This document shows, one piece after another, positions 16,214-24,446 of a stretch of 41,450 bases of DNA (positions are counted from its first letter, which is position 1; each line of letters starts with the position of its first letter). Below the pieces are notes generated by a model that searched no databases, had not been told where the DNA came from, and worked only from the letters and a program-made list of their open reading frames with translations. Position numbers and translations under genes: made by a program. The stretch spans positions 5,779 to 47,228 of the forward strand of contig UCLR01000033.1 of NCBI GenBank assembly GCA_900473415.1. Reading direction: 5' to 3'. This DNA is from Hyphomicrobiales bacterium. GTDB lineage: Bacteria; Pseudomonadota; Alphaproteobacteria; Rhizobiales; Beijerinckiaceae.

Positions 16214-19200
16214 CACCGCGCCGAGCTGATCTCCACCGTGCCGAAGCCCGTCCGGCCGAAGCGGTCCGGCCGGTACATGTCCTCGATCACGGCGGCAGGC
16301 GCCACGTAGCGGCCGGGCGTGACCGCCCGCGCGATATAGGCGACGGTGTAGGAGAGCGTGCTGCGGTTGCCGGCGAGCTCGAAGGCAGCGACATAGCGGT
16401 CGTCCCGCGCCTCGGTGTGGCTCGGCATCAGCTCCTGCTTCAACCAGTCGAGCCCGGCGGTCGAGGCACCCTCGGTCAGGCTGGCGTTTTCGATCTCGAG
16501 TCCGGCAGGAACCGGGTCGACCAGCAAGAGCCGTCCATATTGCGCGGTTTTCTCGGTCACCGTCAGCGCTACGACATAGCGCTCGTTTTGGCGCAGACGC
16601 GCCGGGTCGGCGCGCTCGCCCTTCATCGTGTAGATGACGCGTTCCAGCCCGAAGCCCTGGTTCAGCGCCGGCTCCGGCGTGGTCGGGATGCCGGCGACAG
16701 TGATGACGGCCTGCGCGCTGGCCGAACCCGGATTGGCGATGGTCAGCGGCTTGCTTTCGAGCGCCTCGGCGGAGACCGTGCGGTAGAAGGCGCCCTTACG
16801 GGCCGCGCCGTCGACGGTCAGCGTCATGCCCTCGGCGTCCTTCGCCATCGCCTGCGCCGCCAGCACCATCCACATCTGCTCCTGCGTCGAGGTGTAGGAA
16901 TAGCGAGCGGTGTTGCGGGTGGCGTCGAGGATCGAGACGGCGCGCGTGATGTCGGCGCGCTCGCCATTCGACTCGGCGATGAGGGCGAGCACGCCGGCGC
17001 CGTCACGCAGGCGCGAGCCGTAATCGGGCCGCGAGAAGCCGTCGTCGTTCGCCTGCTGGAGCAGGCCGAGCGCGCTGGTGAAAGCGGCGCGGCCGCGACC
17101 GCGATCGCCCAGCGCGGAGAGCGCCGCGCCGATCTGGGCGCGGGCGAGCGGGGTCGCGAAATCACCGAGCTTGTTGTCGGCGAGGTAGCGCAGGTCACCC
17201 ATCACCGGCCGGCCGTTGCGGGCGAGCACATAGAGCGCATAGGCGATGCCGGCCGCCTCTTCCTTGACGATGTCGCTGGTGTTGACGACCTGGTTGCGCA
17301 GCCGGTCGAGGGCCTGGTTGAAGGCGACCGGCGGCACGGCGAACTGCTTCTCGCGCGCCCGCGTCAGGAAATCGGTGACGAAGGCGTCGAGCCAGAGATC
17401 GTCGCCGCCGACGCCCCAGAGCCCGAAAGAGCCGTTGCCGCCCTGTCGGGCGAGCACCCGCTCTATCGCGTTCTGCACACGCTCGTCGGCCCTGTCGTCG
17501 AGGGCGAGCTGCTCGAGCGAGGCGAGCTGGTTGACCGCGAGCAGCGGCAGCGCGCGGGAGACCGTCTGCTCGGTGCAGCCATAGGGGTAGCGGTCGAGTG
17601 CCTTGAGCAGCGCCGGCACATCGAGCGACGAGAAGGGCGAGACGCTGACCGAGACCTGGCCGGAGCCCGGCACGAGATCGGCCATCAGATCGGCGGAGAC
17701 CGTGATCGCCCCGCCATTGCCCGGGATCGCCCGCACGATGCGACGGGCGATGGTGGAGGCGGAGGGTTGCACGCGGACAGCAAGGTTCTGCACCGTTCCG
17801 ATGCCGTTCGGACCGGTCACGCGGACGTCGAACTCGGCCCGGCCGAGGCCGGCTGCGGTGACCGGGATCGTCATCTGCGTCTTGCCGCCGGTGGCGAGCT
17901 GGACGCTGCGGCGTGTTGCGTCGGCCGCGACCAGAACCGGTCCCTTGATGTCGAGATCGACGGTGTAGGCGCCGGCCGGTCCCTCGACATTGTCGACCTG
18001 GAGATGGAAGCGCGACTGGTCGCCGATGGCGAGGAAGCGCGGCAGCGTCGCCTGGGCGACGATCGGATCGCGCACGATCACGTCTGCGCTGGCCTGGTCG
18101 GTGCGGCCGGCGGACCAGGCGACGCCCATGACGCGCACCGAGCCGTTGAAGGCGGGAAGCTCGAAATCGACCTTCGCAGTGCCGTCGGCCAAGACCTTCA
18201 CCACGCCGGAATAGCGGGCGAGCGGCTCCTGTGTCGGCTTCTCGCCCTCCATTGGGGCAGCGCCGTCGCCGCCGGTGCGGATGGCGCCGCGCGTGCCCTG
18301 CATGCCGTCGATCAGCATCCCGTAGAGATCGCGCAGGTCATGGCCGAGCTGGCGCTGGCCGAAGAAGAACTTGCTGGGATCGGGGCTTTCATAGCGGGTG
18401 AGGTTGAGGATGCCGATATCGACGGCGGCGAGCGTGACGAAGGCGTCTTCGCCCGGCTTCATGCCCGTCACCTTGACCGGCAGCGAGAGCGTCGAGAGCG
18501 GGCGCACGAGTTGCGGGGCGCCAAGGTCGAGGGAAAGCGAGCGCAGTTCCTTGCCGATCTGGAACCAGGACAGGCCAATGGCGCGGCCCGGCAGGCGCTT
18601 GGCGGCGGTGTCCATGGGTCTGTGCGCGAGCACGACGAGATAGGCGCTGGCGCCCCACTCCGCCTTGACGGGAATCGAGGCGCTGGTGCCGCCCTCGGCG
18701 ATGTCGATGGTGCGCAGCTCCGCGAGCTTGTCGGTAATGACGGCCAACGTCGCCTTGCCGGCGAAGCGCGGCGAGAGCCGGACCTGCAGGCTCTCGCCAT
18801 CGGCATAGGAGGCCTTGTCGAGTGCCACATCGAGTACGTCCGGGGTGTCGGCGGTCTTGTCGCTCTCGTAGCCGACGCTGAAGGAGACGGACGTTTCGGT
18901 TGCATCGCCGCCGTCGGCGGTGACGTCGAGCCGGTAATTGCCCCATTCGACGGGCGTGGTGATGCGCGCGCCCGCGCCTTCCGTCACCGCGATCTCGCCA
19001 TCGGCGACGCGGCGGGTCGTCTTCACGCCCTCATAGTTCCAGCGGCCGTCCTGGAAGAACCACTGGTAGTTGCGGCGGACCTTGGACAGCACCCATTTCA
19101 CGCCCGGCCGGGCGAGGCGCTTGCCGTCGCCATTGGCCATGATGACCTCGAAGCTCGCGGTCTGGCCGGTGCCAACCTCGCCATCCTGGAACAGCTTCTT

Positions 19201-21465
19201 CACGCCGATGGCAGCGCCCTTGGGCACGACCGGCAGCGTGACGGAACGCGCGATGGCGCGCCCGCCGGGCTCGCCGACACGCACCGTCATCTCGACCTCG
19301 AGCGGGCGGTTGGTGTCGGCCTGCTGGACGGGATTGCTGACCGTCGCCTTGCCGGTGGCGTCGGTGGTGGTGCTTTCCTCGAACTCGCTCTGGACGGGCT
19401 GGAACTCCTCGTCGGTGAGGCCGACCTCGTAGCCCTTGAATCCGGGGATGGCGCTTTCGGCCGCCGCGCGGACCGTCATCGAGCCCGTGACGTCGAGACC
19501 CGAGCCCGGCGCGCCGTAGAGGTAGCGGGCATTGACGTTGAGCTCGGCCGGCTCGCCGGCCTGTAGGACCGAGGCCTTGGGCGAAAGCGTCAGCTCCAGC
19601 CGCTCGGGCACATAGTCCTCGACGAGGAAGGAGGTTTGGCCGACCGCCTGTCCCTTCGGGTCGGCATAGGCGAGAACGCGCCAGGTGCCGGTCGAGGCCC
19701 CGGAGAGCAGCGGGATCGAGTGGGCCCGCCCGCCCGCTCCCTGGTCCTCGACCGGCCGGCGGCGATATTCGACGCCGTCCGGGCGCTTGACGACGATGGT
19801 GAGCGGCAGGCCGGTGACGGCGGCGCCCTTGGCGTCGCGCAGCAGCGAGGTGAGATAGACGGTCTCGCCCGAGCGATAGACGCCGCGCTCGGTATAGAGA
19901 TAGGCGTCGAGCCCGGTCGGGGCGACGCGGCCCTTCACGCCGCGGTCGGAGAGGTCGAAGGCGGTCTGCTTCAGGTCGAGGAAGCCGTAATCCTCGGCGA
20001 GCGCTGCGGTGACGAGGGCGGGCGCATTGCCGCCCTGGCCACGGCTGAGCCCGGCGTCGAAGCGGGCATAGCCGTTGCCGTCGGTCTTCGCCGTGCCGAG
20101 CACCTCGTTGTTGCGGGCGATCAGCCTCAGCTCCGCATTGGCGACGGGCTTCGCGTCGGCCAGCGAGCGCGCCAGCACATGCACGCCGTCCGGGCCGGTG
20201 AAGGAGGTGAGGCCGAGATCCGAGACCACGAACCATTGCGTCGCGCGGGTCGAGCCGTCGTCGTAGTCGCCGTCCTCGCCTGAGGGCGCGGTGGCCGGCG
20301 CGCCGGAGGGCTTGGCGAACATCACATAGACGCCGGGCTTGAGGGCGCCCACGGCGTCGGCCACCGGGAAGGCGGTGACGACGTCCTGGTTCTGCTCGGA
20401 CTTCACCTCCATCGTGCCGGTCCAGACCGACTGGCCCTTGTCGTCGGCGATCTTGCGGGCGGACCAGGCGCCGATCTGGCTGAGGAAGTCCTCCGAATGG
20501 ACGGAATTGATCAGGTTGCGGTCACCGATCCGCATCACCTCGAGATCGAGCCGGCCGGTGTTGACCGAGACGACCGGGATGCCCTGCTGGCCGGTGCGCG
20601 GCAGCACGTAGTTCTTGCCGGTGAAGCGCACCGAGGGGGCTCGGTCGCGGATATAGATCTCGTAGTCGGCGGATTTCAGCAGCGTCTCGCCGGGGATGGC
20701 CGAGGGCACGCCCTGGCGGATCACCATCGCATAGCGCTCGCCATGTTTCAGCCCGTCGACGCAGATCTGACGTTCCTCGGCGCTGACGGCAAAGTCGCCC
20801 TTGCCCCCGGAGATCGCGACGTAAGGCGCGAAGTCGACACGGCCCCGCGCAAGGGACTCGGAGAACTCGAAGCAGGCGCGCGGAGTGGCGGCGTCGGAAT
20901 CGACCTTGTTGGAGAGCAGGCGGAAGCCGCGCTCGGCGCGCAGGCCTTCATAGGAACTCTGCAGTGCGGCATTCGGCACGAGCTCGAGGCTCAGGCGGTA
21001 GACGGTGAGTGCCGGCCGCCAGAGCTCGCTCTTCTCGAAGCTGCGGGCCAGCACGCCGAGCGAGGCCGCCTCGTCGTTGCGATTGGTCGCCCGCTGATAG
21101 GCGAGATAGGCCGCGGTGATGGCGCGCTCGCGCAAATCCCAGCGCTCGCGATAGTCGCGCGGTTCGATGGCGATCGCGGCGCGCGCCATCAGGCGCCATC
21201 CGGCGGCGTTCGCGGAATCGGCGACGACCGCCGCGTTGGCCTGGGGCAGGGCGGCGCGGGCATCGCCGCGGTTGAGTGCGGTCTCACCGCCGCGGATCGC
21301 ATCCGCGGCGGAGCGATTCCCGGCCGCGACCTCGCGCTTCAGCCGCTCCTCCAGCCGCTGTCCATCCGCGACGAGGTCGGTCCGCACATAGGCCTTCTGG
21401 GCGAACGCGGGCGCTGCTGTGAAGACGAGGCAGAGGGCGAGCGCGAGACGGGACTTGAGGGTCAT
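16213..21465 (-). CDS. Bacterial alpha-2-macroglobulin family protein
   Basis: 1750 residues, secreted to the periplasm. Family knowledge: these proteins trap attacking proteases by bait cleavage and thioester crosslinking, and they are commonly paired with PBP1C, which is thought to repair the wall. The thioester motif is present: Cys1297 in YPYGCTEQTVSRALP. MG-type beta domains precede it (for example VYRSGETVYLTSLLRDAKG and the SRFHLQVDN stretch), and an alpha/alpha toroid follows. The signal peptide MTLKSRLALALCLVFTAAPAFAQ ends in AFA-Q with no lipobox, unlike E. coli YfhM, which is a lipoprotein. AGGA precedes the ATG at 21465; the frame is open eight codons further. The next gene, pbpC, overlaps by one base, indicating an operon. 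Confidence 0.94.
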   Translation of the reverse strand: MTLKSRLALALCLVFTAAPAFAQKAYVRTDLVADGQRLEERLKREVAAGNRSAADAIRGGETALNRGDARAALPQANAAVVADSANAAGWRLMARAAIAIEPRDYRERWDLRERAITAAYLAYQRATNRNDEAASLGVLARSFEKSELWRPALTVYRLSLELVPNAALQSSYEGLRAERGFRLLSNKVDSDAATPRACFEFSESLARGRVDFAPYVAISGGKGDFAVSAEERQICVDGLKHGERYAMVIRQGVPSAIPGETLLKSADYEIYIRDRAPSVRFTGKNYVLPRTGQQGIPVVSVNTGRLDLEVMRIGDRNLINSVHSEDFLSQIGAWSARKIADDKGQSVWTGTMEVKSEQNQDVVTAFPVADAVGALKPGVYVMFAKPSGAPATAPSGEDGDYDDGSTRATQWFVVSDLGLTSFTGPDGVHVLARSLADAKPVANAELRLIARNNEVLGTAKTDGNGYARFDAGLSRGQGGNAPALVTAALAEDYGFLDLKQTAFDLSDRGVKGRVAPTGLDAYLYTERGVYRSGETVYLTSLLRDAKGAAVTGLPLTIVVKRPDGVEYRRRPVEDQGAGGRAHSIPLLSGASTGTWRVLAYADPKGQAVGQTSFLVEDYVPERLELTLSPKASVLQAGEPAELNVNARYLYGAPGSGLDVTGSMTVRAAAESAIPGFKGYEVGLTDEEFQPVQSEFEESTTTDATGKATVSNPVQQADTNRPLEVEMTVRVGEPGGRAIARSVTLPVVPKGAAIGVKKLFQDGEVGTGQTASFEVIMANGDGKRLARPGVKWVLSKVRRNYQWFFQDGRWNYEGVKTTRRVADGEIAVTEGAGARITTPVEWGNYRLDVTADGGDATETSVSFSVGYESDKTADTPDVLDVALDKASYADGESLQVRLSPRFAGKATLAVITDKLAELRTIDIAEGGTSASIPVKAEWGASAYLVVLAHRPMDTAAKRLPGRAIGLSWFQIGKELRSLSLDLGAPQLVRPLSTLSLPVKVTGMKPGEDAFVTLAAVDIGILNLTRYESPDPSKFFFGQRQLGHDLRDLYGMLIDGMQGTRGAIRTGGDGAAPMEGEKPTQEPLARYSGVVKVLADGTAKVDFELPAFNGSVRVMGVAWSAGRTDQASADVIVRDPIVAQATLPRFLAIGDQSRFHLQVDNVEGPAGAYTVDLDIKGPVLVAADATRRSVQLATGGKTQMTIPVTAAGLGRAEFDVRVTGPNGIGTVQNLAVRVQPSASTIARRIVRAIPGNGGAITVSADLMADLVPGSGQVSVSVSPFSSLDVPALLKALDRYPYGCTEQTVSRALPLLAVNQLASLEQLALDDRADERVQNAIERVLARQGGNGSFGLWGVGGDDLWLDAFVTDFLTRAREKQFAVPPVAFNQALDRLRNQVVNTSDIVKEEAAGIAYALYVLARNGRPVMGDLRYLADNKLGDFATPLARAQIGAALSALGDRGRGRAAFTSALGLLQQANDDGFSRPDYGSRLRDGAGVLALIAESNGERADITRAVSILDATRNTARYSYTSTQEQMWMVLAAQAMAKDAEGMTLTVDGAARKGAFYRTVSAEALESKPLTIANPGSASAQAVITVAGIPTTPEPALNQGFGLERVIYTMKGERADPARLRQNERYVVALTVTEKTAQYGRLLLVDPVPAGLEIENASLTEGASTAGLDWLKQELMPSHTEARDDRYVAAFELAGNRSTLSYTVAYIARAVTPGRYVAPAAVIEDMYRPDRFGRTGFGTVEISSAR

Positions 21466-21697
21466 CGTCGTTCCTCTTAGGCGGCACAAGATCGCTCGGC
21501 TTTGCCGGCGGCTGCCCTATGGTCATGTCCGGATGGACGGGACAAAAGCTATCACCACGTTGTGACGGTTCAAGTCATCCGAATGCAGGGCGCGGCGGTT
21601 CTTGACCTTAGGTCAGAAGTTCGCCTCTCCATGGTTGCGGAGCGGCTCGTTCTGTCGCTCAATGCGGCCTCTGCCGGCCCCTTTCGAGGACGAGATC
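21466..21697. promoter_or_regulatory. Divergent promoter region with two palindromes
   Basis: This 232-bp gap must hold the promoters of both the alpha-2-macroglobulin operon (minus) and the peptidoglycan-binding protein (plus). It contains a 14-bp near-palindrome TCACCACGTTGTGA (21552-21565, two mismatched positions) and a perfect 6-bp-arm palindrome TGACCT-T-AGGTCA (21603-21615). A weak minus-strand -35 candidate TTGAAC (21568-21573) overlaps neither. I do not recognise the binding proteins. Confidence 0.35.
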
Positions 21698-23125
21698 ATG
21701 CTGCGCGCCCGTCACCATCAAGCGCCAATGCGACGGGCAGGCTTGGCCGCCCTGGCCGTGGCGGTGCTGGCCGTGGCGCCCGCGCGGGCGCAGGCACCGA
21801 CTCCCAATCCCAATCCGCAAATGGTGGCGGCGCAAGCGAGCTTCGATGCGCTGGCCGAGGCCGAGCGCAAGGCGATCCAGAACGACCTGATCTGGGCGGG
21901 CGGGTTTAGCGGCGCGATCAGCGGTTCGTTCGGTCCTCTGACCTTCCGGGCGATCAACACGTTCAAGGGCGCGCGCGGATTGGCCGACGGCGTGCTCCTC
22001 CCAACCGAGCGGGCCGCTCTGGCACAGACCGCTCAGGCGGCGCGCGACCGAGCCGGCTTCCGGATCGTAGCGGACGAGAAGACGGGTGTGCGCATCGGCA
22101 TCCCGACGAAGCTGCTGCCGAAGCGGGAGGCCGTGCCGTCGGGCGGCAGCCGCTGGCAAAGCGCCGACGGCAAGGTTACGCTCGACACCTCCGCCTCGCC
22201 GCCGGGAGACACGCTGGAGGCGCTGTTCGAGAAGGCCGTGGCCGTCAATCCGAACAACCCCGGCCGCAAGATCACCTACAAGCTGCTGCGGCCGGACTTC
22301 TTCGTGGTGACGGGCGAGACTCCGACCGGGCGCTTCTATCGCCGCCTTTCGGCCGGGCCGGAGGGGCTGCGCGGGTTCTCGATCGGCTACGACAAGGCGC
22401 TCGCCACCGAAGTCGACAAGCTCGTCATCGCCATCGCCGGGAGCTTCGATCCTTTCCCGACCGGGCCGATGCCGGGGCCGGAAACGGCGGTCGCGAGCGG
22501 TGCCGGCGGCGCGTCCCTGACCCCGCCGGCGCTGCGCAGCAACGAGCGCTACGGCGTCGCGCTGGCTGTGTCGCCGACGGCAGCGCTCAGCGCCGCTGCC
22601 GCGGTGGAGGGCTGCCGGAACCTCAGCGTTGCCGGGCGGCCGGCGAAGCTGCGCCTGAAGGACGACGCCAGCCACCTCGTTGTGCTCGATCTCGAAGGAC
22701 GCGCCGCAGGCGGCTTGCCCGGGCTGCGGACCGAGGCGCCGGGCGCCGAGGAAGCGCTGGTGCTCGTCGCCTTCGGCGACGATGCCGGCAGGCGAGCGGC
22801 CGTCGCCTTGCCCGGCCAGAGCGTGCAGGCGGGTGGCAAGCCTGCCGTGCGGGCGCCGCTCCAACCCGGCCAGTCGGGCGCCCCGGCGTTTGATCGCCAA
22901 GGGAGGCTCGTCGGGCTCGTCGCCGCCAATCCGTCGGACCGTGTGCTGGTCGCCGGCGTCGCCCCGCAGCGCAGCCAGGCGCTCGCCGATGCGGCCGTGA
23001 TCCAGGCTGTGCTCGGCCGGGCCGGGCTCTCGCTGCCGGTCGCTGCCGCCGGCTCCGAACTCAGCACCGGGGCCGTTGTGGAGCGGGTTTCTGGCGCTGT
23101 GCTGTCCCTCGTCTGCGGTCTATAG
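21698..23125 (+). CDS. Secreted peptidoglycan-binding protein with degenerate trypsin-like domain
   Basis: 475 residues from the ATG at 21698, which has GAGGA upstream; the frame is open 32 codons further. A signal peptide (to about APARAQ, residue 32) is followed by a PG_binding_1-like domain (about 47-113: IQNDLIWAGGFSGAISGSFG, then GPLTFRAINTFKGARGL), a middle domain of unknown fold (about 120-255) and a C-terminal trypsin-fold region (about 285-445). In that fold the nucleophile motif reads GQSGAP (Ser393), but the usual TNAHVVEGC reads SAAAAVEGC (298-306), replacing the catalytic His by Ala301, and the usual NDLALL reads SHLVVL, losing Asp. It should therefore be catalytically inactive. 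It is divergent from the alpha-2-macroglobulin/pbpC operon, which suggests a cell-wall role. The exact function is unknown. Confidence 0.75.
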   Translation: MLRARHHQAPMRRAGLAALAVAVLAVAPARAQAPTPNPNPQMVAAQASFDALAEAERKAIQNDLIWAGGFSGAISGSFGPLTFRAINTFKGARGLADGVLLPTERAALAQTAQAARDRAGFRIVADEKTGVRIGIPTKLLPKREAVPSGGSRWQSADGKVTLDTSASPPGDTLEALFEKAVAVNPNNPGRKITYKLLRPDFFVVTGETPTGRFYRRLSAGPEGLRGFSIGYDKALATEVDKLVIAIAGSFDPFPTGPMPGPETAVASGAGGASLTPPALRSNERYGVALAVSPTAALSAAAAVEGCRNLSVAGRPAKLRLKDDASHLVVLDLEGRAAGGLPGLRTEAPGAEEALVLVAFGDDAGRRAAVALPGQSVQAGGKPAVRAPLQPGQSGAPAFDRQGRLVGLVAANPSDRVLVAGVAPQRSQALADAAVIQAVLGRAGLSLPVAAAGSELSTGAVVERVSGAVLSLVCGL

Positions 23126-23142
23126 CCCCCGCAAAATGTGCG

Positions 23143-23236
23143 GTTGTCACGTGGTGCGCGATCGGTTGAGATGCGCGCCTTCGTCGAAGGGCGCCCGTTT
23201 CAGACCCAGAAGCGCCCGAATACTAATCGATTTAAC
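23143..23236 (+). promoter_or_regulatory. Promoter and LacI-type operator of tctC copy 1
   Basis: TTGTCA (23144-23149), 17 bases, TGAGAT (23167-23172) form a sigma-70-like promoter within a 34-bp block (23143-23176) that recurs before the second tctC at 24334-24367. Further down, CTAATCGATTTAA (23223-23235) is a one-base-shorter version of the palindrome seen before copy 2. The ribosome site GAGGAG follows. Confidence 0.6.
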
Positions 23237-23251
23237 GAGGAGCCAGGGGCT

Positions 23252-24244
23252 ATGACTACCTTCATCGACAGGCGCAGTGTGCTCAAGGGCGCCGCCATGG
23301 CTGGCGCCGGGCTGATCGCCGCCCCGGCGATCGCGCAGACCAAGTATCCGACCCGGCCGATCACCCTGATCTGTCCCTGGGGCGCTGGCGGCGGCACGGA
23401 CGCGGTCGTGCGCATCATCGGTTCGCTGCTCGAGAAGAGCCTCGGCCAGCCGGTCAACGTCGTGAACCGCACGGGCGGCTCGGGCGTCGTCGGCCATTCG
23501 GCGATCGCGACGGCTGCGCCGGACGGCTACACGCTCGGCATCATCACCTCCGAGATCGCAATGATGCACCACCAGGGCCTGACCGAGCTCACCTATGCGA
23601 ACTACACGACACTGGCGCTAATGAACGATGACCCGCCGGGCGTGCAGGTATCGAGCTCCTCGCCCTACAAGGACATCAAGCAGCTCGCCGACGCCATCAA
23701 GGCGGCGGCTCCCGGCAAGATGAAGGCCTCCGGCACCGGCCAGGGCGGCATCTGGCATCTCGCCCTGATCGGCTGGCTGCAGGGCATGGGGCTGCAGCCC
23801 AACCATGTCGCCTGGGTCCCGTCGAACGGCGCTGCGCCGGCGATGCAGGACCTCGCGGCCGGCGGCCTCGACCTCGTGACCTGCTCGGTGCCGGAAGGTA
23901 AGGCGATGATCGACGCCGGCAAGGCGAAGTCGCTCGCCATCATGGCGCCTGAGCGCAACCCGCTGTTCAAGGAGGTGCCGACGCTGAAGGAGACGCTGGG
24001 CCTCGATTTCAGCATCGGCTCCTGGCGCGGCATCGGTGGGCCGAAGGGTCTGCCGGCCGAGGTGGTGACGCTGCTCTCGGCCGAGCTCAAGAAGATCTAC
24101 GACTCCAAGGAGTACAAGGACTTCATGGCCTCGCGCGGCCTGGCGATGCGATATGCCGACCCCGAAGCTGCCTACAAGTTCATGGGCGAGAGCGACAAGG
24201 CGATGGGCGCCTTCATGAAGGCCGGCGGCCTCGCCAAGGGCTGA
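23252..24244 (+). CDS. Tripartite tricarboxylate transporter substrate-binding protein (TctC/Bug), copy 1
   Basis: 330 residues. A periplasmic Bug-family receptor that hands a carboxylate to a TctAB membrane pair. The leader MTTFIDRRSVLKGAAMAGAGLIAAPAIAQ has a twin-arginine-like RRSVLK and an AIA-Q cleavage site. Family stretches are ICPWGAGGGTDAVVR, VVNRTGGSGVVGHSAIATAAPDGYT and WRGIGGPKGLPAEV. By gapless comparison it is about three quarters identical to the next gene, so the two arose by tandem duplication and have diverged. The ATG at 23252 has GAGGAG upstream. It has its own promoter and is separated from copy 2 by 202 bp. Bug ligands are varied organic acids, and this one cannot be named. 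Confidence 0.92.
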   Translation: MTTFIDRRSVLKGAAMAGAGLIAAPAIAQTKYPTRPITLICPWGAGGGTDAVVRIIGSLLEKSLGQPVNVVNRTGGSGVVGHSAIATAAPDGYTLGIITSEIAMMHHQGLTELTYANYTTLALMNDDPPGVQVSSSSPYKDIKQLADAIKAAAPGKMKASGTGQGGIWHLALIGWLQGMGLQPNHVAWVPSNGAAPAMQDLAAGGLDLVTCSVPEGKAMIDAGKAKSLAIMAPERNPLFKEVPTLKETLGLDFSIGSWRGIGGPKGLPAEVVTLLSAELKKIYDSKEYKDFMASRGLAMRYADPEAAYKFMGESDKAMGAFMKAGGLAKG

Positions 24245-24269
24245 TCCCGCACCCTGATCGAAGCAATAT

Positions 24270-24298
24270 CGTCATTCCGGGCCCGGCCCGGAATGACG
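24270..24298. repeat. Palindromic hairpin after tctC copy 1
   Basis: Arms CGTCATTCCGGG (24270-24281) and CCCGGAATGACG (24287-24298), a perfect 12-bp stem with a 5-base loop, 25 bp after the tctC stop. No T-run follows. The sequence is the compact form of the dispersed CATTC/GAATG palindrome family; it probably stabilises or ends the copy 1 message. Confidence 0.6.
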
Positions 24299-24333
24299 AA
24301 CAAATCCCGTGTTGGGAATCCGTTAAATCGACA

Positions 24334-24430
24334 GTTGTCACCCGGCGCGCAATCGGCTCAGATGCGCAGCGTATCAAGGGCGTCCGTCCACGGTTAGGAT
24401 TGAGAAACGCCTATTACTAAATCGATTTAG
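24334..24430 (+). promoter_or_regulatory. Promoter and LacI-type operator of tctC copy 2
   Basis: The 34-bp block 24334-24367 repeats the one before copy 1: TTGTCA (24335-24340), 17 bases, TCAGAT (24358-24363). A perfect 14-bp palindrome CTAAATCGATTTAG (24417-24430) lies just before the ribosome site. A central CG inside AT-rich arms is the usual form of LacI-family operators. No LacI-type gene is in the window. Confidence 0.6.
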
Positions 24431-24446
24431 CGGAGGAGAGTGGGGA

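Noticed and set aside
16126..19566. An 1146-residue open frame on the plus strand
   Set aside because: It is antisense to the alpha-2-macroglobulin and pbpC genes, has low-complexity Arg/Ala/Gly/Asp-rich composition and no recognisable domain. Long antisense frames are common in GC-rich DNA.
23129..23143. Short hairpin CCGCA/TGCGG after the peptidoglycan-binding protein gene
   Set aside because: A 5-bp stem without a T-run is too weak to call a terminator, and it runs into the tctC promoter.
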